Below are positions 50,493-63,181 of a stretch of 64,000 nucleotides of DNA, piece by piece (position 1 is the stretch's first letter; every line of letters starts with the position of its first letter). This stretch comes from Ligustrum vulgare (taxonomy: Eukaryota > Streptophyta > Magnoliopsida > Lamiales > Oleaceae). The stretch lies in the NCBI GenBank assembly GCA_963555705.1, contig OY743172.1, forward strand, positions 23,559,446 through 23,623,445. The letters are read 5' to 3'. The position numbers and the translations under genes are program-made. Under the pieces are notes generated by a model. It was not told where the DNA came from, made no database searches, and worked only from the letters and a program-made list of their open reading frames with translations.

Positions 50493-51313
50493 CCACACCG
50501 AACGAAAACATTTGAAAAAAGCCGTTCGACTTCAACCTCCTACCGAAAACCCAATAAAAAACGCTGATCTCTGAGCAATACACGTTACAAACTCGACCCA
50601 GAACAAAGAGATTGTTAAGGAAAAGAAGAAAACACACACCAAAGCAAAAAAATCGAAAAAAGTCGTTCGATTTCTACCTCTATATATCCCAAAATCCAAG
50701 AAAAAAACCGTCGATCCCTGAAGAACAGACGCTATAAACACAAACGAAACAAGAAAATGCTAAAAAAGGGAAGGGATTTCCACCGACGAACGACATCAGA
50801 CAGAAGAAGAAACCCTACTTTGGAGACGCCGCGTGAGGAATGGAGGGCTAGATCTGTTCAACCTCTTTTGTTCTCCTCCCTTTTCTCTATCACGAAACGC
50901 GTTTTTTTTTTTTTTTTTAATATAATATCCAAGACACATACACGACACAGTAATAAAAAAATGGGTTTCACCTCTACAACAAGAAAACAAGGAAAAAGTG
51001 ATAACTAGTTTCACCATTTCTAGTCTAAAAGTGCTATTTTTCATTCTTAGAAATAGTGAATTTGGAGTGAGCTTTATATATTGTTGGGATAGGGATATGA
51101 TGGATAGGGAAGTAGTAAATAAACTCAATAGTCAATTTCTAAATTTCTTAAAAAGAAAAAAAAATTTAACAAAAGAAATAAATATTTCTTAAAGGCACCT
51201 CACAATCGTACTCGAAACCTTTCAGTATTGAGTATACTATTCTTTATAAGGATTCATCTCCCATTTTCTTTTCCATTCTGCAAGAATCGAATCACACTCC
51301 ACTCAAATCAGCC

Positions 51314-51333
51314 ATGGGTTCTGGTAATGCTTC

Positions 51334-51376
<43 letters not shown>

Positions 51377-54300
51377 GTACATGTATTTATATACTTTATT
51401 TTAATTTTTTTCTGGAGTTTCCTTAATGATTTTTTCTCGATAAAAATTGTATGCGGGTGCAGATGCAGATATGGAGGATTATGGTTTCGAGTATTCAGAC
51501 GAGGAGCCCGAGGAACAAGACGTCGATATTGAGAATCAGTATTACAACTCCAAAGGTTTATGTCAATTTTCCTCACATTTGATTGTTTAATTAAAATAAT
51601 TTCTCGGATTTATTTGTTTTTATTATTAATGATTTTATTTGTATTTTATCGCTCTTATGTTTATAGACAAACTACTCATTTGAGTTCCATAAACCCTTGG
51701 CCTTTTTGTTATTAATTCGCGGAGGTATTATGGGTAGTATATGTATGTATACAGACTATAGATACTTCTACAACACTGCGTTTCTATGTGTAAGTCTCTG
51801 TATGTTCAAAATCTCTAAATGAAGGAGTGAAGTATGATAAGGCAAAAGAGGTTAAACTATTTTGAGTAATTTTATCAATCCCGAAAAGGATTTTTCTGTC
51901 CTTCCACATTCGCAGTTTTGACAAAGTTGTAAGACTTGAGAAATTTTTCCGAGCCTCCTGTGAATAGATTTTTTGAATTGATTTTGTTGTGTTAGCTATC
52001 ATTTGTACCTCGAATTAATCTTCTCTGATATTTTTTTAATTTGCAGGCTTGGTCGAAACAGATCCAGAAGCTGCACTTGAGGGTTTTGCAGAAGTTGTGC
52101 GGATGGAACCTGACAAGGCTGAGTGGTGAGTTTCTTAGAATAAAGTTTTTCTGACAAAGTATTACCAGTTCAGCAAATATTTGGATGCTTGTAATCTGGA
52201 TGAATACTGGGCTTTGCAGATAGTTATTTTAGGAAATATTGAAACAGTTAATTTTGGGACTATTTACTGTTGATCATAATGGACATAAATATCTAGCATT
52301 TTTATATTTTTGTAACTGCACATTTTATTGAGCCGTGTTGGTTGATATAGATTAATCTTTTAGATACAGTATTTTGGTCCAGAGGAGCATATAGATTCAT
52401 CCTTTAGATATGGTATTTCGATCCAAAGAAGGATAGTTTTATTGACAAACAGCTTTATGGACCATTCAGATTAAGTTTTGACTTCCAATTAAAGGAACAG
52501 AATTGAGCTTTGAACACGACTCTTACCTAGACATTGATTATCCCAGAAGATGCATAATTTGATAGCTGTAAGATATATTAACATCTCCCTAATTTTCCTT
52601 ATTATTAAAAATCTTCTTCTTGTTCATGAAAATTGTAGGAGAAAGGACAGTCACAAGTGCCTAGTCATCACAGTTTATAGATCATATACTAATGATAAAC
52701 GTCATAGTTTATCATCTGAAGTGACGTGTAAAAAATGTACTACAAACTACTAATAAACTTGTACTGAGTCTGCACCTAGTGGACATTGCTGGAATTAGAT
52801 GTGTTCAGTTGTCCAGAACTTAGCAGCAGCCACTACATGAAACCATTCATTATGGGCATTTATATTTTGTTCATGATGAAAGTAATTAGATACCAGTAAT
52901 TTCAAGTCTTTAAGAACCATCAGAAATATATGCTCGTGTCTAACCAATTTTATCTGAAGTGCATGCTACAAAGAAGATATTTTACCTCAAATATTGAGAT
53001 AGTAGCTGCAATCTGTATCTCATTATGTTGGGAAATCATGGGTTTCTCTACCAAAAGTTGGGTAATCTACCGAGTACGGATCTTAACTCATAGATAGGTA
53101 GTCTTTATCATTTCATTTTAAGTTGCTCACGCATCTCCATGTCTTTGAATTAATGCGTTTCTTTTTAGTTTTTAAGTGATTGAACACTTCTATTGTTTTT
53201 TTCAGGGGATTCAAAGCTCTAAAGCAAACTGTTAAGCTTTACTATAAGCTAGGGAAGTACAAAGAAATGATGGAGGCTTATAGAGATATGTTAACTTACA
53301 TCAAATCAGCAGTGACTAGAAATTACAGTGAGAAGTGCATCAACAATATAATGGATTTCATTTCTGGATCAGCTGGTCAGAACTTTAAACTCTTGAAAGA
53401 GTTTTACCAGACCACTTTAAAGGCACTTGAAGAGGCAAAGAACGAGGTCAGAACTCGATCATATATTGGAACTAAATGTGTTTTTCTTCTCAAAGACCTG
53501 ATTGACCTTTCTTTGCAGAGACTGTGGTTCAAAACAAATCTGAAGCTTTGCAAGATATGGTTTGATATGGGTGAATATGGACGGATGAACAAGGTTGTTT
53601 TCTTTTATTAAAAACTAACCAATTTATCCGTGGATAATGAATATAATTTATTGTATTTAATTAGATTTTGAAGGAGCTCCACAAATCTTGTCAAAAAGAA
53701 GATGGTACAGATGATCAGAAGAAAGGGACACAGTTGCTTGAAGTATATGCAATTGAAATTCAAATGTACACAGAGACTAAAAACAACAAAAAACTCAAGG
53801 TATATCTGTTTACTTGTTGCCTCGTTGGTTTACTGAATTAGCATGTAGTGTCATTTATGCGTATGCATATGTCTAAACTGGATTCTTTTCTTCTTTTTCT
53901 GTGAGCATATGTTAGTTTATTCACTATTGTTTTTCCGGCCTAAAAACATGCTCACCTAGTCTCATCTTTTGTTATATAGTCTTGTACAGTAGTAACAATA
54001 GAGATCGTGCCCTGGGTTCTCTTTGTCTAATTTGAAATAGGCTATTTTTATTGTAGCATTTCTATGAATAACAGAATCTAGTCTTTAATGTCTCTTAAAA
54101 AATAATAACCCTTTAAATATAGTTGGAATAATGGCAAAGAATAGCATATTTAAGATATATAAGCACTCTCCCTCAATAAATGGCATGAATTAAGAAAGTG
54201 ATACCCGTAGGTTCGTGTAATTCTAGGATTGACATGATTATTAATTTATTACTCCCTCCATCCCATAAAGATAGGCTCGTTTATATTTTCACATGGATTA

Positions 54301-57300
54301 AAAAAACATAATTAATATATGTTGGAACTATAAATTTACTTACATTTTACCTAACATTGAATAATGAGTAATTCATATTTCTTGATAACAATGCTTATCA
54401 AATAGTATATATTAGAAAATTAAGACATGTGACCTATAATTTGGGGGAAAAAGTGCATATCTTTGTAGCACGGAGGGAGCATATAATAATAAACTTCTGG
54501 AAAAATGTTTAATCATAAATTGCTGGTAAAGCTATGTCATAAAAGAATTTGCCACTTGTATGTAAAATAAGTATTGTAAGAGTAAAAATTCACAGCATCA
54601 TTTCACTGGACTTGGTCATCTTAGAGGAAGTGGGGTATAAAGTTGATCTATTGGAAGGAATTTTCCTGTATTAATCCTCGAGCTTCGAAGTTTTATTGTA
54701 TTACTCGTAATATTCACACTATCATGGAGGAAACATGTTATGTTTTGAGGTGTCAAGCAGAAAGTCATCTTAAAGTGCAATTGAAATCAATGACATGGGA
54801 AGAGAAGGGTGAATGGACTAGAAAGGGTTTGGCATATAGGAAAAGGGAGAGCTGAAATGGTGTAGAAAAAAAAATAATAATAATTAATTAATTAATTAAG
54901 TTTAGAAGTATCAGGTGATGGAAGTTGAACAGACTGAAGAAATGATTTTGAAACACGTGAATGAATGAGTTTATTATGACAACTACGAGTCAAGATCATA
55001 TATTTGCTGCACGAGATTTGAATGGTCATATTGGGAAATGTGAATTGGAACAGGAAAGAGTACATCTATATTATGACTTTGAAGATAAACAAAGGTGTTA
55101 ACACTATTTGGACTTATGATTTGGAAACGTGACTTGAACCATGAAAGAGTACATGTAAAAATATGGCTTTGAAGATAAAACAATTTTTTAAAACAATTTT
55201 ACTTCGGTTTGACTTGTGATTTGGTTTTTATTGAGGGGCTTTTAAGTCTGACTTAGTGAATAACAATTAAAAAATGGGCAAAGAGGTCTCATAAAGTCCA
55301 TAGCAAATTGGCAAATCGGAGCAAAAACCCTGTAACTTGGTTAACTTGGCCAGTCTTGTGAACCATGGTGTCTTGATCTGTTTGTGTGATCTTATTGGGT
55401 CACAGTTCAGTGCTTTGATATCTCTTGGAGGTGCCATGACAAGTCACTTATAATGGGAAAAACCCACCAACAGTTTGAAGATTTGAACATGGATTATTGT
55501 TAAATTGTTAGGTATATTACCATCAAATCTAAGACATTTTCTTGCATTATTAAGCACAACTAATATATAAGATTATGATAAATAAATTAAAGTTTAATGT
55601 TTTGGCCTTTTGTTTTACTATGAATGAAGAGAAGCAAAATATTAATGCTTAATATTATATCTGGAATTGGCTCACTAACTTGTATTATATATTTACATAT
55701 ATAATTAACGTATTAGATGTTTTCGACTTTTAATTTTTTTAGAAGTTACCATATGTTTGCTATTCAGGATTATTAGTTTAATTTTAATAAAACTCAATTG
55801 AATAAGAATGAAAATTTTACTAACACTTGGTAAGCATATTTTTTCGTATGTGGTTAAAATTGAGTTAAGATATTACATGTTAGATATACATCTTTGAAAT
55901 TTTGCACTCAAAATAATACTTTACTAAGAATATTAATAATCACACTTTTTATATTATTTATTATAAATCAGTCGTTCAACGACCCACTAGTTGAACTAGT
56001 GATTAATAATTCCATCCTCTTTACCATTTTGACAGTCGAGTGTAAAAAATATGTCAAATAGAATCATCCAAGGCTCGGGGGTGCATAGGTTCCTGTCTTA
56101 GGATTGTTATGTTATTGTTGGTGAGAGTCTAACTTCGCAATATAGGTTAATGGTGGTTGACCTGACCAGTGTGATCATTCAGTAAAAGGAAAATAGAAAT
56201 AGGAAAGATGTTTCAAGTCCATAAAAGCAAAATGGTAGAACCATGAAATACTGGTGATTTTCTTGGATAAAGTTTTGAATGAATGAAAATGCAGAATAAA
56301 TAGATACAGGAACTTAACATGAAATGAAATCACAAACCTAATAAATAGGCATTTAGAGAGATCTAGTGTAAAAGCCCAACAAATTAAAAAATGTGGCAAT
56401 GGGATGAAAAGGTTAGATGTCAATTCAAACTAAAAGGGAATGCTATAGAAATTTACTAATATATAAATGTGGGAGGTTTTTAAGGCTTTATGATAAACCG
56501 TAAGTGAAGGGGGTGAATTGGGAATCTTGTGTAGAAGTGCACGAGAAGTTGGATTTGGTGAAATTCACTTACTAGTTACTCCATATCTCAGCTATTGAAA
56601 AATACTAGTAGATATTTAAACCTATTTGAGTAGATTAAGATAGAAATGAAAAGGTTACATTTCCTAATGTGAGCAATAGAAAAATGAAGTAATTATTTTA
56701 CATATTATTTAAGGGATATGCTATTGAAGGTGGCATGTTAACTACGCTAGAAGGTTCTTGGTCTTGGAAGTGGGAGAGGCTATGCAGAGGACTAAGATAA
56801 GAAAAACAATTGGTCCATGTACATCTTTATCAATGTATTGACAATTGAAGCATATAGGTGAAGCTAGTATTTTATGATTGACAAAGTTATTTAATAATAT
56901 CTTATAGAGTAAATGGATCATTAACCTATAAAAGGAAGAGTATTAGAACCCTATTTGAAATTGTGAAGGAGACATTCAAGATTGTATAAATTATACAGAG
57001 GTATTGAGCTTTTGGGTGATGCTATAAGATTATGCGAGGGGTGATGGAACATAGATTAAAGTGTAATTTTAGAAAATCAGTTTCGTTTTATCAGCGAGAT
57101 ATGCTATACCAACCATTCACTACAGATATTGTTGCAGAAGTACAAAGGGGATTTGAGGGGAGGGAGAGGGGAGGGGGGGGGGGGGTGTCGCTAGGACAAG
57201 AAGAAGTGTTCTTGTGGACTTAGAGACATAAAGAACATATATCAAATGATGCTCATCTACTAAGATCAATTGAATTGTTAATTTATTGCAGGAATTATAT

Positions 57301-59658
57301 CAAAGAGCACTCTCAATCAAGTCAGCTATTCCTCATCCTAGAATTATGGGAATAATTCGTGAGTGTGGTGGAAAAATGCATATGGCAGAGCGACAATGGG
57401 CAGATGCAGCTACTGATTTCTTTGAAGCTTTCAAAAACTATGACGAAGCTGGAAACCATAGGCGTATCCAGTGTCTAAAGTATGTCTCAAACAAACCCTT
57501 CCCTCCTGGACTTGGCCCTACATTCCCCTAAACCCTTTTTAATTGGCACTTTCAACTTATTACGTGGCATTCCTCTTATTTCTGTTGTCTGCACGTAAAG
57601 ATAGGCACTTTCAACTTAGTACATGGCATAAAAACACTTTGGGATGCATTCCTCTTATTTCCATATATGCATGCATGCAAAGTATCCAATGAAACAATTG
57701 AAAGATCAACTTCACTACGACCTTTGCAATCGATGTAATTTATATCTTACCTGAACAATTATTTTAGGAAAAATTACAGCTGGTGTTCCTAACCTCTTCA
57801 ATATAGAGAAAGTAGGTCTTCGAACTTTAATCCGTAGCAGCTTGGTCCTTATTTTTCGATTTTGTAGCCTCTGCATCCCTAATGGACTGTTTCCATTTGA
57901 ACATTAAGATATCACACACAGTCAAATGACTAAATTTCTGAATGTGAAATGATAAATATTGAATTTTAATTAAAACACAAATTAGAGAAAAGAGAGATAA
58001 AGGGAAAAGAAAAGGAAAAAGACCCTCTGCCACATCACAAAAATTGCTGTCAAAACTTGTTTATAATAAACATAAGGCCACGTATGCAGAATCTGAGTCT
58101 ATTATTATACTTCAAACAATTTAATAGTAGGACCTGCAGGAGCATGTTGTTTCAGGTTTGGGATGAATACATAAGCATGTGGCGTGAATGATCATTTTTC
58201 ACCCCCAAAATTATTGGCAAAATGTAGCCCTTGTTTGAGACCAATTATTTGACGAAAATGTACTTTGTAATAGTGATTTTTAGACGAATGTGTGGTCAAA
58301 AAGTGGGAAAAAGTTTTCGATTTATGTGTAAAATTATTTTATAGAAGAATGTGGTTGAAAATGAGTTGAAAAAATGGGTCTCAAACAAAGGCATAATGTA
58401 TTTCTAATAAAGCCATTTCTGAAAGTGAATTATTATAGTTATGAAGAAATTGTTTGGGGATGTCTCGTAAAGGAAACGATAGAATTCAATTGTTGTAGGA
58501 GTGAGTAATTTTTTAATTGTGCTGCTTGCCTAGAAATTCAACCGTTGCTGCTTGCATGGACTCCAACTTAAATCCAACCCTTCACATTCTAATGTTGTCA
58601 ACGATGATTCCCCTCCCTGGCAGATATTTGGTTCTGGCTAATATGCTGATGGAATCTGAGGTCAACCCATTTGATGGTCAAGAGGCTAAGCCGTAAGTTG
58701 TTTGATGGGTTTTAGCAACTTATTATGTTCCATCAGCGTATAATAATTGATTCTCCACCTCACCTGGTTTTGTTACTTGTAGATATAAAAATGACCCTGA
58801 GATATTGGCCATGACAAACCTAATAGCGGCATATCAACGGAATGAGATATTGGAGTTTGAGAAAATTCTGAAGGTATATAATTGCATGCAACACATGATA
58901 TCTTCCATTGTTCTGAAATAAATCTGGTTGGAATTTTTCCAGAGTAATAGAAGGACGATAATGGATGATCCATTTATCCGAAATTACATTGAAGATCTTT
59001 TGAAGAATGTGAGAACACAAGTGTTGCTTAAGCTCATTAAGCCTTATACAAGAATACGGATCCCCTTTATATCAAAGGTGATGATGAGACTGCTCTGATT
59101 TTTGAACTTGCCTGGATCATTGAGTCATATCAGTTGCTAATGTAATGTTTATTTCAATTCATAATAAAATAGAAGTCATGAAGATATGAATCATTTGATT
59201 ATAGGAAACACCTATGTCTAGTTGAAGAATACACATTTGTTCAGCACTATGATCATTGAAAATAGTTAAGATGCACACAATAAGTAAAGGCTGCAGCAGG
59301 TGGTGTGGAGAAGAACTAATTCTTTTCACTTGCAGGAACTTAATGTGCCAGAAAAAGATGTCGAGGAGCTGTTAGTGTCCCTTATCTTGGACAATCGTAT
59401 TCATGGGCACATTGACCAAGTGAATCGGCTGTTGGAACGTGGTGACAGGTTGACTTGTCAACTTTTTCCTTCCACCTTTTATTTTGACAAATTTCATCCT
59501 GGTTTCCAAAGTAGTCTTTTTTTTTTTCCATGGTCTTTATTTTTGTCGTGATCATATACACACGCAGGTCAAAGGGAATGAAGAAGTACAGTGCAATTGA
59601 GAAATGGAACACACAGCTTAGGTCCCTGTATCAAACGGTTGGAAATCGAGTATCTTGA
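51314..59658 (+). CDS. CSN2: COP9 signalosome complex subunit 2 (CSN2), complete
   Basis: Subunit of the COP9 signalosome, the complex that removes NEDD8 from cullins and thereby controls CRL ubiquitin ligases; in plants needed for light and hormone responses. Twelve exons join in frame: 51314-51323, 51463-51555, 52047-52125, 53206-53446, 53519-53593, 53665-53799, 57292-57479, 58624-58692, 58783-58873, 58943-59077, 59336-59448, 59568-59658, giving 439 residues, the length of Arabidopsis CSN2. The start [22 protein letters not shown] is the acidic N-terminus of the family. The helical TPR-like repeats and C-terminal PCI domain follow (ending [29 protein letters not shown]). The first exon encodes only three codons plus one base. 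Intron 6 is about 3.5 kb and holds a Stowaway MITE. No defects seen. A TC then TA microsatellite lies in intron 1. Confidence 0.97.
51332..51377 (+). repeat. (TC)n(TA)n compound microsatellite in CSN2 intron 1
   Basis: A run of TC units followed at once by a run of TA units, starting about 8 bases after the donor of exon 1. Confidence 0.9.
54252..54480. mobile_element. Stowaway MITE in CSN2 intron 6
   Basis: The ends CTCCCTCCATCCC and CACGGAGGGAG are the conserved Stowaway/Tc1-mariner termini. The element is preceded by TA (54250-54251) and a TA follows close by (ATATA). The ~230-bp length and AT-rich interior fit. Confidence 0.85.
57147..57187 (+). repeat. G-rich tract with a long G run in CSN2 intron 6
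   Basis: GGGGAGGGAGAGGGGAGG followed by about 12-14 consecutive G. It could form a G-quadruplex on the plus strand (transcript strand of CSN2), about 105 bp before exon 7. Confidence 0.8.
58227..58392. mobile_element. Tourist-like MITE in CSN2 intron 7
   Basis: The ends GCCCTTGTTTGAGACC and GGTCTCAAACAAAGGC are near-perfect inverted repeats. Same termini as 25672-25849, but the interior is in the opposite orientation (GTGTGGTCAAAAAGTGG). Confidence 0.8.
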
Positions 59659-61379
59659 GATTGCTGTCATAAGATTTAGGGTGAACGGAATGTGATCCAG
59701 TGTGGGAGGTCGGATTTTGTTGTTTACAAATCAAGCATTTCATCTTGTTTAATCATTGTTAGATGTTTGCGAGGCTTTTTAACTGCTGCTTTTGGAAGGA
59801 AGGTGTAAAGATTTAGGACATCATGAGTTTTTTCAACTCATTTGATGCGAACCACATGGAAGCATTTGATTCTTACCGGTTAGAATTCTTTGGTTCGTAA
59901 AATCAATATTATCTCTTTCGTTTGCAGTATATTGCAGGTATGTTGCTTCTGGTTCTGGGTTCGAAAAACCCAAGTATAATAGAAAACATGCAGGTGAATA
60001 ACACAACAATCATTTCCGTCACCGAGACGTTGAAAAGTATGCAAAGCTTATAATTGCATTCTTGAATCAGTGTGCCTTGGCATATGCATTGTATCTATCT
60101 TCTGCTTATATGATTTGGATCTGTTGGGTTTATACATCGTAAGCAAGACTTGTGAGCTCTTGGAAAAGTTGCCCTATCTTTAAAAGGGTTAAAACGCAGC
60201 ACTCGTAGTCAGCTGTGACTGTGAATTATAGACCAGTTTTACATGATGATTTACATACTGATTTATATGGTAAGATATGACTTGATCAAAATTTCTTCAA
60301 CCAAATGAAGAAAAAAAATTGTTCCCTATTTGACATCTCGTCTGTATGTGAATCATTGTGTAACTCCATTGTGTACAAGTCGCATTATTCATTACAGAAT
60401 AAGCATGATTTGTAGTGTATATATATTCTATTATCTGGTGCGAAGGCACCATGCCCATAGATTGGTCAATGTGCTTTAATAAATTATTATTTTGTCGAAT
60501 CGCGTTATCCACTGTTAACATGTTCAAAGTTAAAATGAAATGAACATCTATGCGTCCAAATTGGTGCAGAATTCCAAGGTCCCAAACCTAGAGGTACCAA
60601 CCCATTTTCTTCCTCGTAACTTTGGCCAAATATCTGACTTGTGAACTCGCGCGACAAGTTTTCCTTGTAACTTAAAATTTCACTCATTACCGAGCTTTAA
60701 TTCACAAGACCTGTCTAATTTGACAGGTTGAAGAGTGAAAAGTAAGACATTCTAGGGGAATAGTGAACCTTTTGGGGAGAGCAAAACACGAATTTCTTCA
60801 TAAACCAAAAAGCCCCATCACATGAATTTAATCCTAGTTAAGTATTCTCAATAGGGATTGGGCGAGATTTTTAAGATGTGTTTATCATATATTTTCTTAA
60901 AATTATTTTTCTCCAAAATCGTTTTTAATCATAACTTTTCCCCACCATCTAATCATATATTCTTTAAAAAAAAAATTCATTTTTCATTCAAAAATCAGTG
61001 CCAAACAAGCCAGTTTTTCATCCAGCATTTAAACCGTCTCTGTTCTTTAACTTCAACTTAATAATTACAAACTAATTTATAAATAAAACAATTTTTTAAA
61101 TCACTTTTTAATCTCACACATTTCACCTAAAAAAACAACAATAAACCATTACAAATTTTACAGAAAGTTTCCGAACACAAGTTTATTTTGGAATGGAGTC
61201 TAGTTTTTTCATTTAGCAACCTTGAATATCTTGACTGCAGTCTACTTGAAGAAAACGAAAACTTTGATCTTTGTCAAACTCTATTTTAATCAAGACCTCT
61301 TAAGATTAGGGTCAATTTAAGTGAAGATGGTGATCCTTAGAAGTTAGAACGCTGCACGCATCAACAAGGTGTTTCACCA
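59659..61379. other. CSN2 3' UTR and intergenic spacer
   Basis: The CSN2 3' UTR likely covers at least the first ~200-300 bp (no firm AATAAA placed). Beyond it, a MITE-like fragment lies at about 60876-61019 (TTTTTAATCATAACTTTTCCCC ... GTGCCAAACAAGCC), and another fragment at about 61070-61180 (TTTTTTAAATCACTTTTTAATC ... CCGAACACAAG). No gene recognised. Confidence 0.5.
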
Positions 61380-62262
61380 GTGCATTGGTGTAAGCGGTCC
61401 GGTTTTTGACAGATTTTGAAATCAAACCGTTTAAATTGATTTAAGAAAAACTCAAATCTAAATCAAACCATTTAAAATGGTTTGAGAACGGTTTGAGGAA
61501 AACTCAAACCTAAACCTAACGGTTTGGTCTTGTTTTAAACTGCCTATTTCATCATATATTTTTTGTATATCTACTTTTATGTTATTAGTTTATTGATTTC
61601 GATATATTTGTATACTTTATTGACAATAAATCTAAACAAACTAAATAAATCTACTATAAATTAAAATACTAACTAAATCAAAACAAAATCACAATAAAAT
61701 TACAATATAGTTATTTTATCAATCTTTTTAAACTAAGATGTTACAAATAAAAGTCGCAGCAAAGTTACAATACAAGTATATAAGGCTAAAAAAATAACAT
61801 GATGCCTAATAAGACCCCCGTGATCATCATTTCTAGAAAAAAAAGGTTTATTAATTAAATAGAGAGTATAACTTGTTACAATAAAAAAAATGTTTATTAA
61901 TTAGATAAAAAGTACATAACCAATATAAAAATTACATAAATTTATCGTTGTCTGTTGTTACGAACTCAAACCATTCATCGAATATATTTAGATGAAGATT
62001 ATTGGATTTATTTAAATTTGAAGTTTTGTAATTGTCTAGTTGGGTAATATATGTAATATAAATTAACAAAATACCCATATAACTATTGAATTTGACATAT
62101 TGGCCGAATTTTCGAAAATTCTCCATTTTTTATTTTTATATATTTTTTCGCCAGTCCGATTTGGTTTCAAACCGCAATTAAAAATCTCAAACCTAAACCA
62201 AATCATTCTTAACCGGTTTTGTTTGGTTCAAAACCATTTCGTTGACGGATCCACGTGGCACC
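61380..62262. mobile_element. hAT-like non-autonomous element with AAACCGTTT subterminal motifs
   Basis: At the left end (about 61395-61535), phrases AAACCGTTT, GGTTTGAGAACGGTTTGAGG and AACGGTTTGG recur. At the right end (about 62150-62245), GGTTTCAAACCG, AACCGGTTTTG and GGTTCAAAACC recur. The middle is AT-rich and non-coding. The left edge resembles CAGTGCATTGGTGTAAGCGG and the right CACGTGGCACCAATCCG, a weak inverted pair. Such GGTTT/AAACC-rich ends are common in plant hAT-type MITEs. Confidence 0.45.
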
Positions 62263-62807
62263 AATCCGACGATTTCGACAGTTTTTGCTTTCAGCCCACA
62301 TCATTATATGTGGGAAAACGACTCTCTATGGTAGTATTATGCAGTCATGAGCTAGAGTAAAACAACGGGCAATCCTATTCATCAGAATCCAACCATTATG
62401 TCAACTCGTAAGAGCTAAACATAAACAGAATCCAACCATTATATAAGGGCAAAAAGGCTAAACATATACGACCGGGAGACAAGCTCATTAGACGGGAAAA
62501 TAACCAACAGAATTTGTCAAACGTATGAAGAAACATCAGATTTCCCAACTGTCTCGTTTAAAAATACCGAATGTTGAAAGGAAATAGATGAAGACGCTGA
62601 CAATCTGGAATATTAAAACAGGGCACATAGCAAACAAGCATGTACTGTTGAACAACACTTAAAACAATGCAAAGCATAGAAACGTGCAAGAATTCAAACA
62701 AAGTTAATAATGCCAAAAGAACACGTCCTAACAAGAAATGGAAATCTCATCGAATAGGCCAGTACTTCCTTACTCGTCTATCTTCATTCATCAAAAGATT
62801 TAAGTTC
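62263..62807 (-). other. Calmodulin 3' UTR and downstream flank
   Basis: Downstream (minus strand) of the calmodulin stop at 62808. No ORF or repeat of note. Most of the nearer part is presumably 3' UTR. Confidence 0.5.
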
Positions 62808-63181
62808 TCACTTGGCCATCATGACCTTGACAAACTCGTCGTAGTTGATCTGCCCATCGCCATCCACATCAGCCTCTCGAATCATCTCATCAACCTCCTC
62901 ATCTGTAAGCTTCTCACCGAGATTTGTCATGACATGGCGGAGTTCGGCGGCAGAAATGAAACCATTTTGGTCCTTGTCAAAAACCCGGAAAGCTTCCTTG
63001 AGCTCCTCTTCAGAATCAGTGTCCTTCATCTTCCGGGCCATCAAGTTGAGGAACTCTGGGAAGTCAATTGTCCCATTCCCATCAGCATCAACCTCATTGA
63101 TCATATCTTGAAGCTCAGCCTCAGTTGGGTTTTGTCCCAGAGAGCGCATCACGGTCCCAAGCTCCTTAGTAGTGATACAAC
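62808..63181 (-). CDS. Calmodulin, last exon (partial gene)
   Basis: Ca2+ sensor protein that binds and regulates many targets. This exon encodes residues 26-149 (from ..[16 protein letters not shown] to the C-terminus EFVKVMMAK). It contains the rest of EF-hand 1 and three complete loops: [24 protein letters not shown] and [12 protein letters not shown], all with Ca2+-ligating positions intact. The acceptor CACAG|GT splits the Gly26 codon after its first base. The missing exon 1 would be 76 nt, exactly what a 149-residue plant calmodulin needs, and is not found up to 64000, so it lies beyond the window. The sequence is near-identical to canonical plant calmodulin, with RE and YDE at positions often KE and YEE. 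The frames on the plus strand over it are shadows. Confidence 0.97.

Larger units (their letters stand above)
44945..51000 (-). mobile_element. Helitron, deletion derivative with Rep but no helicase core
   Basis: On the minus strand the 3' end shows a hairpin (TCGTG/CACGA, 44957-44961 and 44967-44971), then AATCCTACTAG ending at 44945 and followed by T, as Helitrons have. A Rep-type coding remnant covers 45578-48830. The 5' end was not proven: ATCACTTTTTCC near 51000-50990, preceded by an A, could be the TC start, but this is a guess. The 5' portion (48840-50990) is non-coding, with poly(A) runs and two imperfect ~100-bp copies starting GAAAAAAGYCGTTCGAYTT (about 50515 and 50655). Confidence 0.7.

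Noticed and set aside
50163..50741. Phe-rich minus-strand ORFs
   Set aside because: Produced by poly(A) runs in the non-coding 5' part of the Helitron.
54643..54855. Small ORF in CSN2 intron 6
   Set aside because: Within an intron of a complete gene, short, and without recognisable motifs.
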